Origin: Photobacterium atrarenae
GTDB taxonomy: Bacteria; Pseudomonadota; Gammaproteobacteria; Enterobacterales; Vibrionaceae
Assembly (NCBI RefSeq): GCF_024380015.1
Contig: NZ_CP101508.1
Location: 1-64,000, forward strand
DNA length: 64,000 bases
Direction: 5' to 3'
This document shows positions 38,502 to 47,945 of this stretch, one piece after another. Each line of letters begins with the position of its first letter. Positions within the stretch are counted from its first letter, which is position 1. The translations under genes and the position numbers were made by a program. A model generated the notes under the pieces. It ran no database searches, was not told where the DNA came from, and saw nothing but the letters and a program-made list of their open reading frames with translations.

Positions 38502-41500
38502 TTAAACAACGTCCTGGGCTTTCAATGCATTACGCGCTTCGTCAGCCCGCTTAAGCTTTTCCAGATCTTTGTCCTCGACAAAAATTGGCAGTGGCTTGTG
38601 AACGCTGGCCAGATAAGTGTAAATCACCGGCAGGACGAACAGAGTAAACAGGGTCCCAATCGCCAGGCCGGAGACAATCACGATCCCGATACTAAAGCGC
38701 TGCGCAGCCCCGGCGCCGGTGGCGTACAGCAGTGGGATCAGACCAGCAATCATCGCTGCCGTGGTCATCAGGATCGGACGCAGACGGACTTTGGCTGCTT
38801 CCATAACGGCCGCCATGCGATCTTTTTGATGATGCAACTGCTCTTCCTTGGCGACCTCACAGATCAGGATTCCGTGTTTGGTGATCAGGCCAATTAGGGT
38901 GATGAGACCGACTTGTGAGTAGATGTTCATCGATGCTGCGCCCCAAGACAGCGCAATCAGTGCGCCACAGATTGCCAGCGGCACCGAGACCATAATTACC
39001 AGCGGATCACGCAGGGACTCGAACTGGATCGCCAGGACTAGGAAGATGATCGCCAGCGCCAAGCCAAAGGTGACGAACAGTGCGTTACCTTCGGTAACGA
39101 ACTGGCGTGACTCTCCCATGAAGTCGTATTGGTAACCTGCCGGTAGTTTCTCTGCGGCATCGCTGATGAACCAGTCGATCGCCGAGCCCATTGCCGTGCC
39201 TGGTGCTGGTACGGCACCAATGGTCGCTGAGTTGAGCTGGTTGAAGTGCGGCAGTGCACGTGGCTCCGCAATGACATCGATGGTCACAAGGCTGCCCAGC
39301 GGAATAGATTTGCCATCGGCGGCACGAACATAGAAGCCATTCAGAGATTCCGGGTTGAGGCGGTACTTGCGCTCGACCTGCGGGATCACTTCATAGGAGC
39401 GGCCGTCTAGGTCAATCCGGTTGACGTAGCCATCTGCCATCATGGTGCTCAGGGTGATCCCGATATCCTGCATGGTGACGCCGTACGCACCGGCCTTGTC
39501 TTTGTCGATGCGGATCTTCATCGTCGCCGAATCATAGTTCAGATCCAAATCGGAGTAGACAAACATCGGGTTGCTTTTTACATCCGCCAGAATGTCAGTT
39601 GCGACCTGGAACAGGCTCTCGAAGTGGTTCGGCGTGGTGATGACGAACTGCAGCGGCAGACCTGAGCCGGCACCCGGTAGCTCCGGCATCTGGAAGGCTG
39701 TGATCGCCATCTCCGGCACATCTTTGACCAGCCCGGTGACGCGCTCAACTACTTCCGCCTGACTGGCTTCGCGCTCACTCCAAGGTACCATAGAGGCGAT
39801 ACCAAACGCCTGGTTGGAGGCTGGAACGCCGGAGAAAACCTGGGAGAAAGCCACTTCCGGTTGATCGGCCAGCATTTGGTTGACCTGGGCCATGGAGTTC
39901 TGGATGTAGTCCAGGTTGGCATTGGATGGGGCGGTACCCATCAGCATCAGTACCCCTTTGTCCTCCGCCGGTGCCAGCTCACTTGGAATAAAGCGGAACA
40001 ACATCGGCAGACTGGCAAATACGATCACTGCAAATACAATCACCACCGGGCGCATTTTCATGATCCCGCTCAGCATCTTGGTATAGCGGTTGGTCATTCG
40101 ATCAAGGAAGTCGTGCACGGATGATTCAAACTTGCTTGGCTTTTCATGGGCTTTGAGCATTTTTGAACACATCATCGGCGACAGGGTCAGGGCCACAATC
40201 CCAGAGACGAAGACCGCACCGGCCAGGGTCAGGGCAAATTCCTTGAACAGGGAGCCGGTGATCCCGCCCATCATCGCAATCGGCGCATATACCGCACCCA
40301 GGGTCAGGGTCATCGCAATCACCGGTACGGCAATTTCCCGGGTGCCTATAATCGCAGCCCGGAACGGTGATTCACCCAGTTTGATGTGACGGTCGACGTT
40401 TTCCAGTACCACGATTGCATCATCGACCACCAAACCGATGGCCAGTACCATCGCCAGCAGGGTCATCAGGTTCCAGGAGAAACCGAAGCTCTGCATCACC
40501 ATGGCAACGCCGATCAGCGACAGCGGAATGGTAACAATCGGGATAATCACGGCGCGGAATGAGCCGAGGAACAGGGTGATCACCACCAGAACGATCAGCG
40601 CTGCTTCGGCGATGGTCTTGATTACCTCGTTGATTGACTCATTGATCGCGATGGTGGAGTCATACAGGATGTCCATCTGGATGTTGCTTGGCATGTTCCG
40701 TTGCAGCTCAGGTAGCAGTTCGCGGATATCCGCAGCGATGTTGATCGGGTTGGCGCTTGGTGTCGCATTAATCGCAGCTACCACAGCTTCCCGGCCGTTG
40801 GCTGAAGCCCGGTAGGCATCATGACTTTTCTCCAGGGTGACCTTGGCAATGTCGCCGAGGCGGATCACCTGGCCATCCTGGGTCGAGACGACCAGCTTTT
40901 CCAGATCATCGGTGTTCGTCACCTGGGTTTCTGCGGTGCCGTTATAGAGTACGTATTCGCCAATTGCCTGACCGGTCGCCGACTGGTAATTGTTGGCATT
41001 CAGGACGTTCATCACGTCTGATGCAGTCAGGTTATAAGCAGCCATTTTAGCCGGGTCTAACCAGACGCGCAGGGCATATTTCATTCCGCCGTACAAGTCG
41101 ACTTTGGATACCCCGTTGACGGTGAAGAACTGCGGGTTGATTACTCGTTCCATGTAGTCAGTGATCTGGCTTGAGGCCAGTTCGTCACTGGTAAAGCCGA
41201 TATACATCACTGCCGTTGTCGAGCCGGTCGACATGGTGACGGTTGGATCCTCAGCCTCTTTCGGCAGTTGGGAGCGTACCGAGTTGGTCTTGGCCAGAAT
41301 ATCCGCCAGGGCGGCATTCGGATCTGTATTGAGCTTCATGGTGACCGTGATAGTCGAGCTTCCCAGCACCGAAGATGAGGTCATGAAGTCGATGTTATCG
41401 GCCTGTGCAATGGCCTGCTCCAGCGGCTGGGTAATAAAGCCCTGGATCAGGTCAGCACTGGCCCCGTAGTAGCCGGTTGTGACGGTGACAACCGTATTGG

Positions 41501-41621
41501 TCATGTCCGGGTATTCTCGTACCTGCATTTTGAAAATGGCTTGCAGGCCGAGCAGGGCAATCAGAAAACTGATCGAGACTGCCAGGACAGGACGTTTAAT
41601 AAAAACATCAGTAAAACGCAT
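38502..41621 (-). CDS. vexB: RND efflux pump inner-membrane transporter (VexB-like)
   Basis: This is a proton-driven tripartite-pump transporter of the HAE1 RND family. The 1039-residue product has 12 membrane helices with two large periplasmic loops; the TM4 proton-relay segment IGLVVDDAIVVLENVDRH carries the paired aspartates. It starts MRFTDVFIKRPVLAVSISF, typical of the group. Position in TetR-MFP-RND order between ilvC-ubiK and rep matches the V. cholerae vexRAB locus, hence the name. Bile-salt and antibiotic export is known for VexAB; specificity here is inferred. The outer-membrane TolC channel is not in the window. Confidence 0.9.
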   Translation of the reverse strand: MRFTDVFIKRPVLAVSISFLIALLGLQAIFKMQVREYPDMTNTVVTVTTGYYGASADLIQGFITQPLEQAIAQADNIDFMTSSSVLGSSTITVTMKLNTDPNAALADILAKTNSVRSQLPKEAEDPTVTMSTGSTTAVMYIGFTSDELASSQITDYMERVINPQFFTVNGVSKVDLYGGMKYALRVWLDPAKMAAYNLTASDVMNVLNANNYQSATGQAIGEYVLYNGTAETQVTNTDDLEKLVVSTQDGQVIRLGDIAKVTLEKSHDAYRASANGREAVVAAINATPSANPINIAADIRELLPELQRNMPSNIQMDILYDSTIAINESINEVIKTIAEAALIVLVVITLFLGSFRAVIIPIVTIPLSLIGVAMVMQSFGFSWNLMTLLAMVLAIGLVVDDAIVVLENVDRHIKLGESPFRAAIIGTREIAVPVIAMTLTLGAVYAPIAMMGGITGSLFKEFALTLAGAVFVSGIVALTLSPMMCSKMLKAHEKPSKFESSVHDFLDRMTNRYTKMLSGIMKMRPVVIVFAVIVFASLPMLFRFIPSELAPAEDKGVLMLMGTAPSNANLDYIQNSMAQVNQMLADQPEVAFSQVFSGVPASNQAFGIASMVPWSEREASQAEVVERVTGLVKDVPEMAITAFQMPELPGAGSGLPLQFVITTPNHFESLFQVATDILADVKSNPMFVYSDLDLNYDSATMKIRIDKDKAGAYGVTMQDIGITLSTMMADGYVNRIDLDGRSYEVIPQVERKYRLNPESLNGFYVRAADGKSIPLGSLVTIDVIAEPRALPHFNQLNSATIGAVPAPGTAMGSAIDWFISDAAEKLPAGYQYDFMGESRQFVTEGNALFVTFGLALAIIFLVLAIQFESLRDPLVIMVSVPLAICGALIALSWGAASMNIYSQVGLITLIGLITKHGILICEVAKEEQLHHQKDRMAAVMEAAKVRLRPILMTTAAMIAGLIPLLYATGAGAAQRFSIGIVIVSGLAIGTLFTLFVLPVIYTYLASVHKPLPIFVEDKDLEKLKRADEARNALKAQDVV

Positions 41622-41633
41622 TAATCCTCCGGA

Positions 41634-42740
41634 TTATAGCATTGGGGTTTCAGCAGGCACTTCCAGGGCATTGCTTTCGACAATGCGCACTTTGGCGTTA
41701 TTACTCAGGCGAACCTGACCTGACGTGACCACCATATCACCGGCTTGGACACCTTCAAGTACATGTACGCTCGCTCCTTTCCGCTCGCCGGTTTTGACGA
41801 CGGACTGACGAACGCGCAGCTCACCCTGATCACCTTTGTTCACCAGGTAGACATTATCGCCGTACAAGGTGAAGGTGATTGCGGTCTGTGGCAGGATCAC
41901 CTGGTTTTCCTGGGTCGGCAGGATGATATTTGCCCGGGCGAACATCCCGCTGCGCAGCTGGCCGTTGTTATTCGGGATATCAGCTTGTACCTGAACCAGG
42001 CCACTCTGGAAGTTGACTGCCGGTTCAATTGCGCTGATTTTGCCGTTGAACGGGGTTTCCGGGTATGCGTCGACAAAAATCTCCACATCCTGACCGAGGT
42101 GGATATCTGAGATATCGGTTTGCGGCACAGTAAAGCGCAGGCGCATCAGGGTGGTATCTTCGAGGCGAACAATGTCATCGGCTGGCTGGATATACTGGCC
42201 CAGATAGACGTTGCGCAGGCCGACCACACCGTCGAACGGCGCTTTGATGGTCCGGCGACCGATGGTTGCTTTCAGGCTTTCAATATCGGCTGACAGAGAG
42301 AAGTAGGATGCTTCTGCATCATCATACGCTTCTTTCGAGATCGACCCTTTTTTGTACAGACCCTGGTAGCGAATATATTTGGCCTTGGCTGCTGGCAGGC
42401 GAGCCTCGGAACTTTTCAGGTTGGCTTTTTCCACCGAGGAGTCCAGGTAGACCAGTGGTTGACCGGCTTTCACGGTCGCCCCGGATTCAAAGTCAATTTT
42501 GTCGATCACGCCGGAGACTTCCGTGGTGATGGTGACCCCTTGATTTGGTTCGATAAAGCCGATGGCTTCAATCGCCGGCACCCAGTCAGCAGGCATCGCT
42601 TCCATCACCGTGACCGGAAATTCCGGCTCCGGCATATTGGCCATGTATTCCGCTATCTTTTGCTGCTTAAACAGGTTGAAACCGATAACGGTTCCAAACA
42701 GCAGCAGTGCGAGAAATAGCATTACTATCCATTTTTTCAT
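41634..42740 (-). CDS. vexA: RND efflux pump periplasmic adaptor (VexA-like)
   Basis: This membrane fusion protein links the RND transporter to an outer-membrane channel. The 368-residue sequence has an N-terminal hydrophobic anchor (about 4-22) without a lipobox cysteine, a barrel-sandwich hybrid (VSGVIDKIDFESGATVKAGQ), a coiled-coil hairpin (about 105-150), and a second lipoyl half with the typical RTIKAPFDGVVGLRNVYLGQ. The C-terminal membrane-proximal domain follows. It lies 12 bases before vexB and 24 bases after vexR, so the three are an operon. Confidence 0.92.
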   Translation of the reverse strand: MKKWIVMLFLALLLFGTVIGFNLFKQQKIAEYMANMPEPEFPVTVMEAMPADWVPAIEAIGFIEPNQGVTITTEVSGVIDKIDFESGATVKAGQPLVYLDSSVEKANLKSSEARLPAAKAKYIRYQGLYKKGSISKEAYDDAEASYFSLSADIESLKATIGRRTIKAPFDGVVGLRNVYLGQYIQPADDIVRLEDTTLMRLRFTVPQTDISDIHLGQDVEIFVDAYPETPFNGKISAIEPAVNFQSGLVQVQADIPNNNGQLRSGMFARANIILPTQENQVILPQTAITFTLYGDNVYLVNKGDQGELRVRQSVVKTGERKGASVHVLEGVQAGDMVVTSGQVRLSNNAKVRIVESNALEVPAETPML

Positions 42741-42764
42741 TGTGTGGTGTGCTCCGGAGTTGCT

Positions 42765-43334
42765 TTAGTCATGCTGTGTTATGGCATCCCAGCAGGCTTC
42801 GAGAGCCGCCTCTCGGCTTTTCTCATCAACATGCAGGACACCGGTTAGGTGTTTACGTGCCAGACATGCACTGGGCTCAAGGCCGAGTACACTGAGTATT
42901 TCGTTGTCGAGCGGTTTCAACAGCCCCTGGGCTTTGCCTTCTTCAAACAGGCGATGCACTTTGGAAAACAGTTTTTGTTCGAGCTGTTGCTGCTCCAGGG
43001 TGTTACGCCGGGGCAGGTTCTCGAACTGACCACGATTGATCAGCGGGGCATCTTCCTGATACGCCATTGCCCAGATATTCAGCCACATGGTACGGAAACG
43101 TTCTTTCAGTGGCATGTCATCGGTAACGTTCTGGGTGACCAACTGGGCCACCCGGGACAGAATATGGTCGTAGAGCTGGTGCAGCAGGTCTTGTTTATCT
43201 TCGAAGTAGCGATAAATCGTCCCTGTTGCGACCCCGGCTTCTCTGGCGACCATCTGCATTGACAGGCCGTGAAACCCATAGTCCGCCAATAATTTTTCGG
43301 TTGCGCGCATGATGCGGGCTTTCTTATCACACAT
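42765..43334 (-). CDS. vexR: TetR-family regulator (VexR-like)
   Basis: The 189-residue product has a TetR-type HTH at about 10-55 (KLLADYGFHGLSMQMVAREAGVATGTIYRYFEDKQDLL region) and a helical ligand domain. It is the first gene of vexRAB. A perfect 18-bp palindrome lies 29-46 bases upstream of its start and is the likely operator, implying autoregulation. By analogy with V. cholerae VexR it may act as an activator responding to pump substrates or metabolites. The mode here is not proven. Confidence 0.9.
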   Translation of the reverse strand: MCDKKARIMRATEKLLADYGFHGLSMQMVAREAGVATGTIYRYFEDKQDLLHQLYDHILSRVAQLVTQNVTDDMPLKERFRTMWLNIWAMAYQEDAPLINRGQFENLPRRNTLEQQQLEQKLFSKVHRLFEEGKAQGLLKPLDNEILSVLGLEPSACLARKHLTGVLHVDEKSREAALEACWDAITQHD

Positions 43335-43362
43335 ACGTGGTCACAAATGTAAAAAAAAGTGG

Positions 43363-43380
43363 TGAATGAACGTTCATTCA
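43363..43380. promoter_or_regulatory. VexR operator candidate (perfect palindrome)
   Basis: TGAATGAACGTTCATTCA is a perfect 18-bp palindrome, extended by partly symmetric flanks, between vexR and the divergent rep gene. Length and form fit a TetR-family operator. Confidence 0.75.
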
Positions 43381-43546
43381 TTATTTTAAGCAGCAAAGTA
43401 TCTTATGCAAGCCATTTCTTACTTGTTGTTTGCGCCACCTTGTGGGTTCTTGTGCCGAGTTTCCGGACTGAATAGACAAGCTGTGATAACTCGCTACAAT
43501 GCGCCTGCTGATCTTTTAATGACCAACGATGACACAGGATACGCCG

Positions 43547-45562
43547 ATGAAACTGAACCCAAGGCAAACCGAAGCAGTAAAATACGTGTCTGGCCCCTGT
43601 TTGGTGCTGGCCGGTGCCGGTTCGGGAAAAACCCGGGTGATCACCAATAAAATTGCGTACCTGGTTCAGCAGTGTGATTATAAAGCCCGCAATATTGCGG
43701 CGCTGACCTTTACCAACAAGGCGGCGCGGGAAATGAAAGAGCGGGTCGGGCAGACGTTGGGCCGCCAGGAAGCCAAAGGACTGATGGTGTCGACTTTCCA
43801 TACCCTGGGGCTGAATATGATCCGTCGCGAATACAAAGCTCTGGGTCTGAAGGCCGGATTTTCCCTGTTTGACGATCAGGACCAGATGGCGCTGCTCAAA
43901 GAGCTGACCGAGAAGCAGATCGATGGTGACAAAGATCTGCTCAAACAGCTGTTGTCGACCATCTCCAATTGGAAAAATGACATGCTATCGCCGGCGGATG
44001 CTAAATCGCATGCCAAATCTGAGAAAGATCAGCTGTTTGCCTTTTGCTATGAGATGTATCAGAAGCAGATGAAGGCCTATAACGCGCTGGATTTTGATGA
44101 TCTGATCCTGATGCCGGTGCTGCTGCTGCGGGATAATCAGGAAGTACGTCAGCGCTGGCAGAACCGGATTCGTTATCTGCTGGTGGACGAATACCAGGAT
44201 ACCAACACCAGCCAGTACCTGTTTGTGAAGTTGTTGGTGGGTGAGCGCTCACGTTTTACCGTGGTTGGAGATGACGATCAGTCGATTTATTCCTGGCGGG
44301 GCGCTCAGCCGGAAAACCTGGCGCTGCTGAATCAGGACTTTCCGTCACTGAAAGTGATTAAGCTGGAGCAGAACTATCGTTCGACCAGCAGGATCCTGCG
44401 TACCGCCAATATTCTGATTGCCAACAACCCGCACATCTTCGAGAAAATCCTGTTCTCGGAAATTCCCGATGGCGAGCTGCTCAAAGTGATCACCGCCAAG
44501 AATGAAGAGCATGAAGCGGAGAGAGTGGTCGGGGAGCTGATTGCCCACCGCTTCCTCAATAACACTGCTTATAAAGACTATGCGATTTTGTATCGCGGTA
44601 ACCACCAGTCTCGGCTGTTTGAAAAAGCCCTGATGCAAAACCGGATTCCGTACAAAATCTCCGGCGGGACCTCATTTTTTGCCCGGGCTGAAATCAAAGA
44701 TATCATGGCCTATTTGCGCTTGCTGACCAATCAGGATGACGATAATGCATTTCTGCGTATTGTGAACACCCCGCGCCGTGAGATCGGCCCGGTCACCCTG
44801 GAAAAACTCGGTACTTATGCCAATATGCGGGGCAAGAGTTTGTTCGAAGCCAGTTTCGAGATCGGGTTGGAGCAACATCTGGGCGGACGCGGGCTGGAGT
44901 CTCTGCGCCGGTTTACCCGTTGGGTGGTTGAGCTGAGTGATAATGCCGAGCGTGGCGATACGGTGGCCGCGGTGCGGCAGCTGATCCGGGATATTAATTA
45001 TGAAGACTGGCTCTACGAGAGCTCGGCCAGCCCGAAAGCCGCCGAGATGCGGATGAAGAATGTCTCCGATCTGTACAGCTGGATCACAGCTGACCTGGAG
45101 GGAGACAATTATGATCAGGAAGCCAAGAGCCTCAAAGAAGTGGTTCAGCGCCTGACCCTGCGCGATATGATGGAGCGGGGCGAGGACGATGATGATGCCG
45201 ATCAGGTCCAGTTGATGACGCTGCATGCCTCCAAGGGGCTGGAGTTCCCGTATGTCTACTTGATCGGGACGGAAGAGGGGATCCTGCCGCACCAGACCAG
45301 TATCGATGAAGACAATGTCGAGGAAGAACGTCGCCTGGCGTATGTCGGGATCACCCGGGCCCAGAAGGAGTTGACTTTTACCCTGTGTAAGGAGCGGCGT
45401 CAGTTCGGTGAATTGCTCAAGCCGGAACCGAGCCGGTTCCTCTATGAACTGCCGCAGGACGACCTGGACTGGGAGACCGAGAAAAAACCGCTGAGCCAGC
45501 AAGAGCGGATGCAAAAAGGCCAGGCACATATTGCCAATATCCGGGCGATGTTTAACAAGTAG
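43547..45562 (+). CDS. rep: ATP-dependent DNA helicase Rep
   Basis: Rep is a 3'-5' superfamily 1A helicase that travels with the replisome and clears protein roadblocks. The 671-residue product has Walker [11 protein letters not shown] at 21-30, motif II DEYQDTN, motif [16 protein letters not shown], and late motifs [21 protein letters not shown] and [11 protein letters not shown]. The N-terminus [20 protein letters not shown] and overall length fit Rep better than UvrD. ATG 43547 is chosen because AGGA lies eight bases upstream; six codons earlier is an unsupported alternative. It is divergent from vexR. Confidence 0.96.
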   Translation: MKLNPRQTEAVKYVSGPCLVLAGAGSGKTRVITNKIAYLVQQCDYKARNIAALTFTNKAAREMKERVGQTLGRQEAKGLMVSTFHTLGLNMIRREYKALGLKAGFSLFDDQDQMALLKELTEKQIDGDKDLLKQLLSTISNWKNDMLSPADAKSHAKSEKDQLFAFCYEMYQKQMKAYNALDFDDLILMPVLLLRDNQEVRQRWQNRIRYLLVDEYQDTNTSQYLFVKLLVGERSRFTVVGDDDQSIYSWRGAQPENLALLNQDFPSLKVIKLEQNYRSTSRILRTANILIANNPHIFEKILFSEIPDGELLKVITAKNEEHEAERVVGELIAHRFLNNTAYKDYAILYRGNHQSRLFEKALMQNRIPYKISGGTSFFARAEIKDIMAYLRLLTNQDDDNAFLRIVNTPRREIGPVTLEKLGTYANMRGKSLFEASFEIGLEQHLGGRGLESLRRFTRWVVELSDNAERGDTVAAVRQLIRDINYEDWLYESSASPKAAEMRMKNVSDLYSWITADLEGDNYDQEAKSLKEVVQRLTLRDMMERGEDDDDADQVQLMTLHASKGLEFPYVYLIGTEEGILPHQTSIDEDNVEEERRLAYVGITRAQKELTFTLCKERRQFGELLKPEPSRFLYELPQDDLDWETEKKPLSQQERMQKGQAHIANIRAMFNK

Positions 45563-45600
45563 CGCCAAATTGCATGCGCGAGCAATAGGCGTTTTGATCA

Positions 45601-45629
45601 AAAAGGGTTGGCACTGAGCCAACCCTTTG
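45601..45629. terminator. Bidirectional terminator between rep and cytochrome c5
   Basis: AAAGGGTTGGC, loop ACTGA, GCCAACCCTTT with A- and T-rich flanks, between convergent genes. Confidence 0.8.
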
Positions 45630-45661
45630 TCGTTTAGGACCTTCGTGAATTGAGTACTGGC

Positions 45662-46072
45662 TTACAGCCCTTCAATCATATGATCGATTGCGGCAATGAT
45701 TTCATCATCGCTACAGTCCATACAAGACCCTTTGGCCGGCATTGCATTGAAGCCGTTGATCGCGTGGTCGGCCAGCACATCTTTTCCTTTTGTCAGGCGT
45801 GCGGCCCAATCATCGGCGCTGCCTTTCTTCGGCGCTCCCATCACACCGCTGCCGTGACAGGCGACACAGAAGGTGCCATAGACGGCATCGCCGCTGCGAG
45901 GGCCCGCTGCGACGGCATCACCTGCCGGGGCATCGCCTTCCAGATAGACAGAGCCAACCGGCTTGATACGTTCTGCAATAGCTTCGTCTGACATATCAGC
46001 GGCCACGGCAGAGCCGGCAAAGGTCATTGCTGCTACTGCGGCTACGATTAGTTGTCGAAGAGATAATTCCAT
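45662..46072 (-). CDS. Cytochrome c5 (periplasmic monohaem cytochrome)
   Basis: The product is a soluble electron carrier of the periplasm. The start at 46072 is chosen because AAGG lies eight bases upstream; an in-frame GTG three codons earlier is less likely. The 136-residue precursor has a Sec signal (MELSLRQLIVAAVAAMTFAGSAVAA), then a class I cytochrome c domain with haem motif CVACH, and the cytochrome c5-type second cysteine pair CMDC near the C-terminus with a methionine-containing loop (NAMPAKG) as the probable axial ligand. It is convergent with rep. Confidence 0.9.
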   Translation of the reverse strand: MELSLRQLIVAAVAAMTFAGSAVAADMSDEAIAERIKPVGSVYLEGDAPAGDAVAAGPRSGDAVYGTFCVACHGSGVMGAPKKGSADDWAARLTKGKDVLADHAINGFNAMPAKGSCMDCSDDEIIAAIDHMIEGL

Positions 46073-46314
46073 TGAGCTCACCTTACACTTCCAGATTCTT
46101 ATGTGCGATTGCCACAGTCGTATTGCAAAAGTTGTTGTTAATCGTACTGTTGGGACAAGGCAGTGATTATGTAAAAGTTGTTTAAAATGTAAAAACCCGG
46201 TAATTATATCCCCTATTTTTCATGTGATAAACCAGATGGCTGTGTTTGTATGATGCGAATCAATAGTTATTTGGCTAGATTTACAGCGAACAATAAAAAA
46301 ATTAAAAAAAAGAC

Positions 46315-46343
46315 TAGACGAGGCAGGGCGTGATCCGTAATAT
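46315..46343 (+). promoter_or_regulatory. Promoter candidate for the tRNA cluster
   Basis: TAGACG (46315-46320) and TAATAT (46338-46343), 17 bases apart, with an A-rich tract before and the discriminator TCACCTCCGCC after. The 46073-46365 gap otherwise shows nothing. Confidence 0.45.
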
Positions 46344-46365
46344 TCACCTCCGCCGATAGGGCGTG

Positions 46366-46442
<77 letters not shown>

Positions 46443-46471
46443 TTCCGGTCTAGGACGGCAAAGAAATATTG

Positions 46472-46547
46472 GTGGCTATAGCTCAGTTGGTAGAGCCCCG
46501 GATTGTGATTCCGGTTGTCGCGAGTTCAAGTCTCGTTAGCCACCCCA
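46472..46547 (+). tRNA. tRNA-His (GTG), copy 1
   Basis: 76 nt with acceptor GTGGCTA/TAGCCAC, anticodon GTG in CGGATTGTGATTCCG, T-loop TTCAAGT and encoded CCA. An extra G precedes it at 46471 and can serve as the G-1 identity base. Confidence 0.96.
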
Positions 46548-46612
46548 TTTTATAGTGGTATTGATTTATACTGATCAGTATCCAGGGGTGAAAACTCCAT
46601 GCAGAACAAAGT

Positions 46613-46689
<77 letters not shown>

Positions 46690-46698
46690 CTAACAGCG

Positions 46699-46774
46699 GT
46701 GGCTATAGCTCAGTTGGTAGAGCCCCGGATTGTGATTCCGGTTGTCGCGAGTTCAAGTCTCGTTAGCCACCCCA
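46699..46774 (+). tRNA. tRNA-His (GTG), copy 2
   Basis: Identical to the first tRNA-His. The His-Pro order repeats, so a duplication of the His-Pro pair is likely. Confidence 0.96.
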
Positions 46775-46805
46775 TTAATACAAGTCTTCGATAACGAAGC
46801 ACTGT

Positions 46806-46884
46806 CGGTGAATAGCGCAGTTTGTAGTGCATCTCCGGCTCTTGGGAGTAGCGGACCAGAGGCGACCCTCTGGAGAGCTGACCA
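46806..46884 (+). pseudogene. Degenerate tRNA-Pro-like sequence with expanded anticodon arm
   Basis: The 5' third (CGGTGAATAGCGCAGTTTG) and the closing GACCA are tRNA-Pro. The anticodon stem TCT...AGA is enlarged by CCGGCTC and GTAGCGGA on the two sides of TTGG, giving nested stems CCG/CGG and CTC/GAG around the loop with TGG. Downstream CCAGAGG-CGAC-CCTCTGG is a perfect 7-bp hairpin replacing the T-arm. One D-loop base is missing. It cannot fold as a normal tRNA. The spacing in the cluster fits a third His-Pro-type unit that has decayed or been rearranged. Confidence 0.8.
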
Positions 46885-46898
46885 AGCAAAAAATTTAT

Positions 46899-46975
<77 letters not shown>

Positions 46976-46982
46976 CTATTAG

Positions 46983-47013
46983 AAACCCTAGCTTTCGAGC
47001 TAGGGTTTTTTTC
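46983..47013 (+). terminator. Terminator of the tRNA cluster
   Basis: AAACCCTAGCT, TTCG, AGCTAGGGTTT followed by T-run. Confidence 0.9.
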
Positions 47014-47028
47014 TATCTGGTGTTTGTT

Positions 47029-47099
47029 GTTTGGTTACGGTACGCGCTGGGCCGGGTACGGAAGGCCGCCCCGTCCGAATCTTGCTTCACCGACTACCA
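47029..47099 (+). pseudogene. Decayed tRNA-Pro relic
   Basis: After the terminator a segment ends CCGAATCTTGCTTCACCGAC then TACCA, close to the tRNA-Pro 3' half (CGAATCCCTCTTCACCGACC then A). The 5' half is hardly recognisable (TTTGGTTACGGTACGCGC). It supports a history of tRNA-Pro duplication here. Confidence 0.5.
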
Positions 47100-47945
47100 T
47101 TGAAATCCCGGCTCGAAAGAGCTGCTGCTTTTTACCGGTTTCTCCCTTCTCTTCGGCGTATCGCACCACCTGATCTGCGATAGATACCGGAGCGCTGTAT
47201 GACCCATATCCTGTTTCCGATCTTTCCAGTTTTTCGCCATCTGTTGTGCACTGATGTTCGGCCCGCAGATGATCTGGCCTGTTGAGCAATTTCGTACTGG
47301 ATTAACCTTTATTGATGATATTCACAATAGTAAGTGCTTTGCCCTGATTTTTGTTGATTGCCTGGGATAAACGGATGACGGAAGGTTAAAGAATCGCGCT
47401 TCTTCACACTTGTTGGGTTTCGGCGGCGGATTGCTTGTGATCTTTGTCAAAACACGACATTTCATTTCACTACAAGTTTGGTTTTATATTGGTGAATCAC
47501 GCTATGAATATTAGTTGTTGATATTTCTATACCCTGAATTTTTTATGAAATGGCAAATAAATGGGTTGTTGGGAGGTTGTTATGTGGTTCTTTGTGTTGT
47601 ATTTGTTAAATTAACCAATTGTTGCTTTGCTGTTTTATGCAAACTGAATGCGCAGGTAGGAATAGCTTATAACCACGCTGTTAGTGTGTTTCACTGATGA
47701 TAACACGTGATTATTATAAGCTAGTTGCTTGTTCATACTTGTCTTGTTTGCTTTATAAATATCCTTTGATTGATTATTTATTCGTAAAATATTCATTATT
47801 TCAGATTTTCAGCATGTTTTGTTGATTTTTTGTGAAATGTTTGCCAAATTGTCTTCTGAACATATATTCAGCAAATTGTGCTGATTTCGAAAGGATTCAC
47901 TTTTTCAGACAGGGCAGAGCACTGCCGAGCAGTTGGGGTCTGGTA
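47100..47945. other. Long A/T-rich intergenic region before the peptide ABC operon
   Basis: About 850 bases without a convincing gene. From about 47300 it becomes much richer in A/T than its surroundings. TGTGATCTTTGTCAAA (47436-47451) resembles half of a CRP site. TTGCCA (47841-47846) and TATATT (47863-47868), 16 bases apart, could be the operon promoter, about 75 bases before the ATPase start. Short open frames here have poor codon use and were not accepted. Confidence 0.5.

Noticed and set aside
47515..47697. 60-codon frame in the A/T-rich gap
   Set aside because: No ribosome site, low-complexity hydrophobic content expected from A/T-rich DNA, no terminator.
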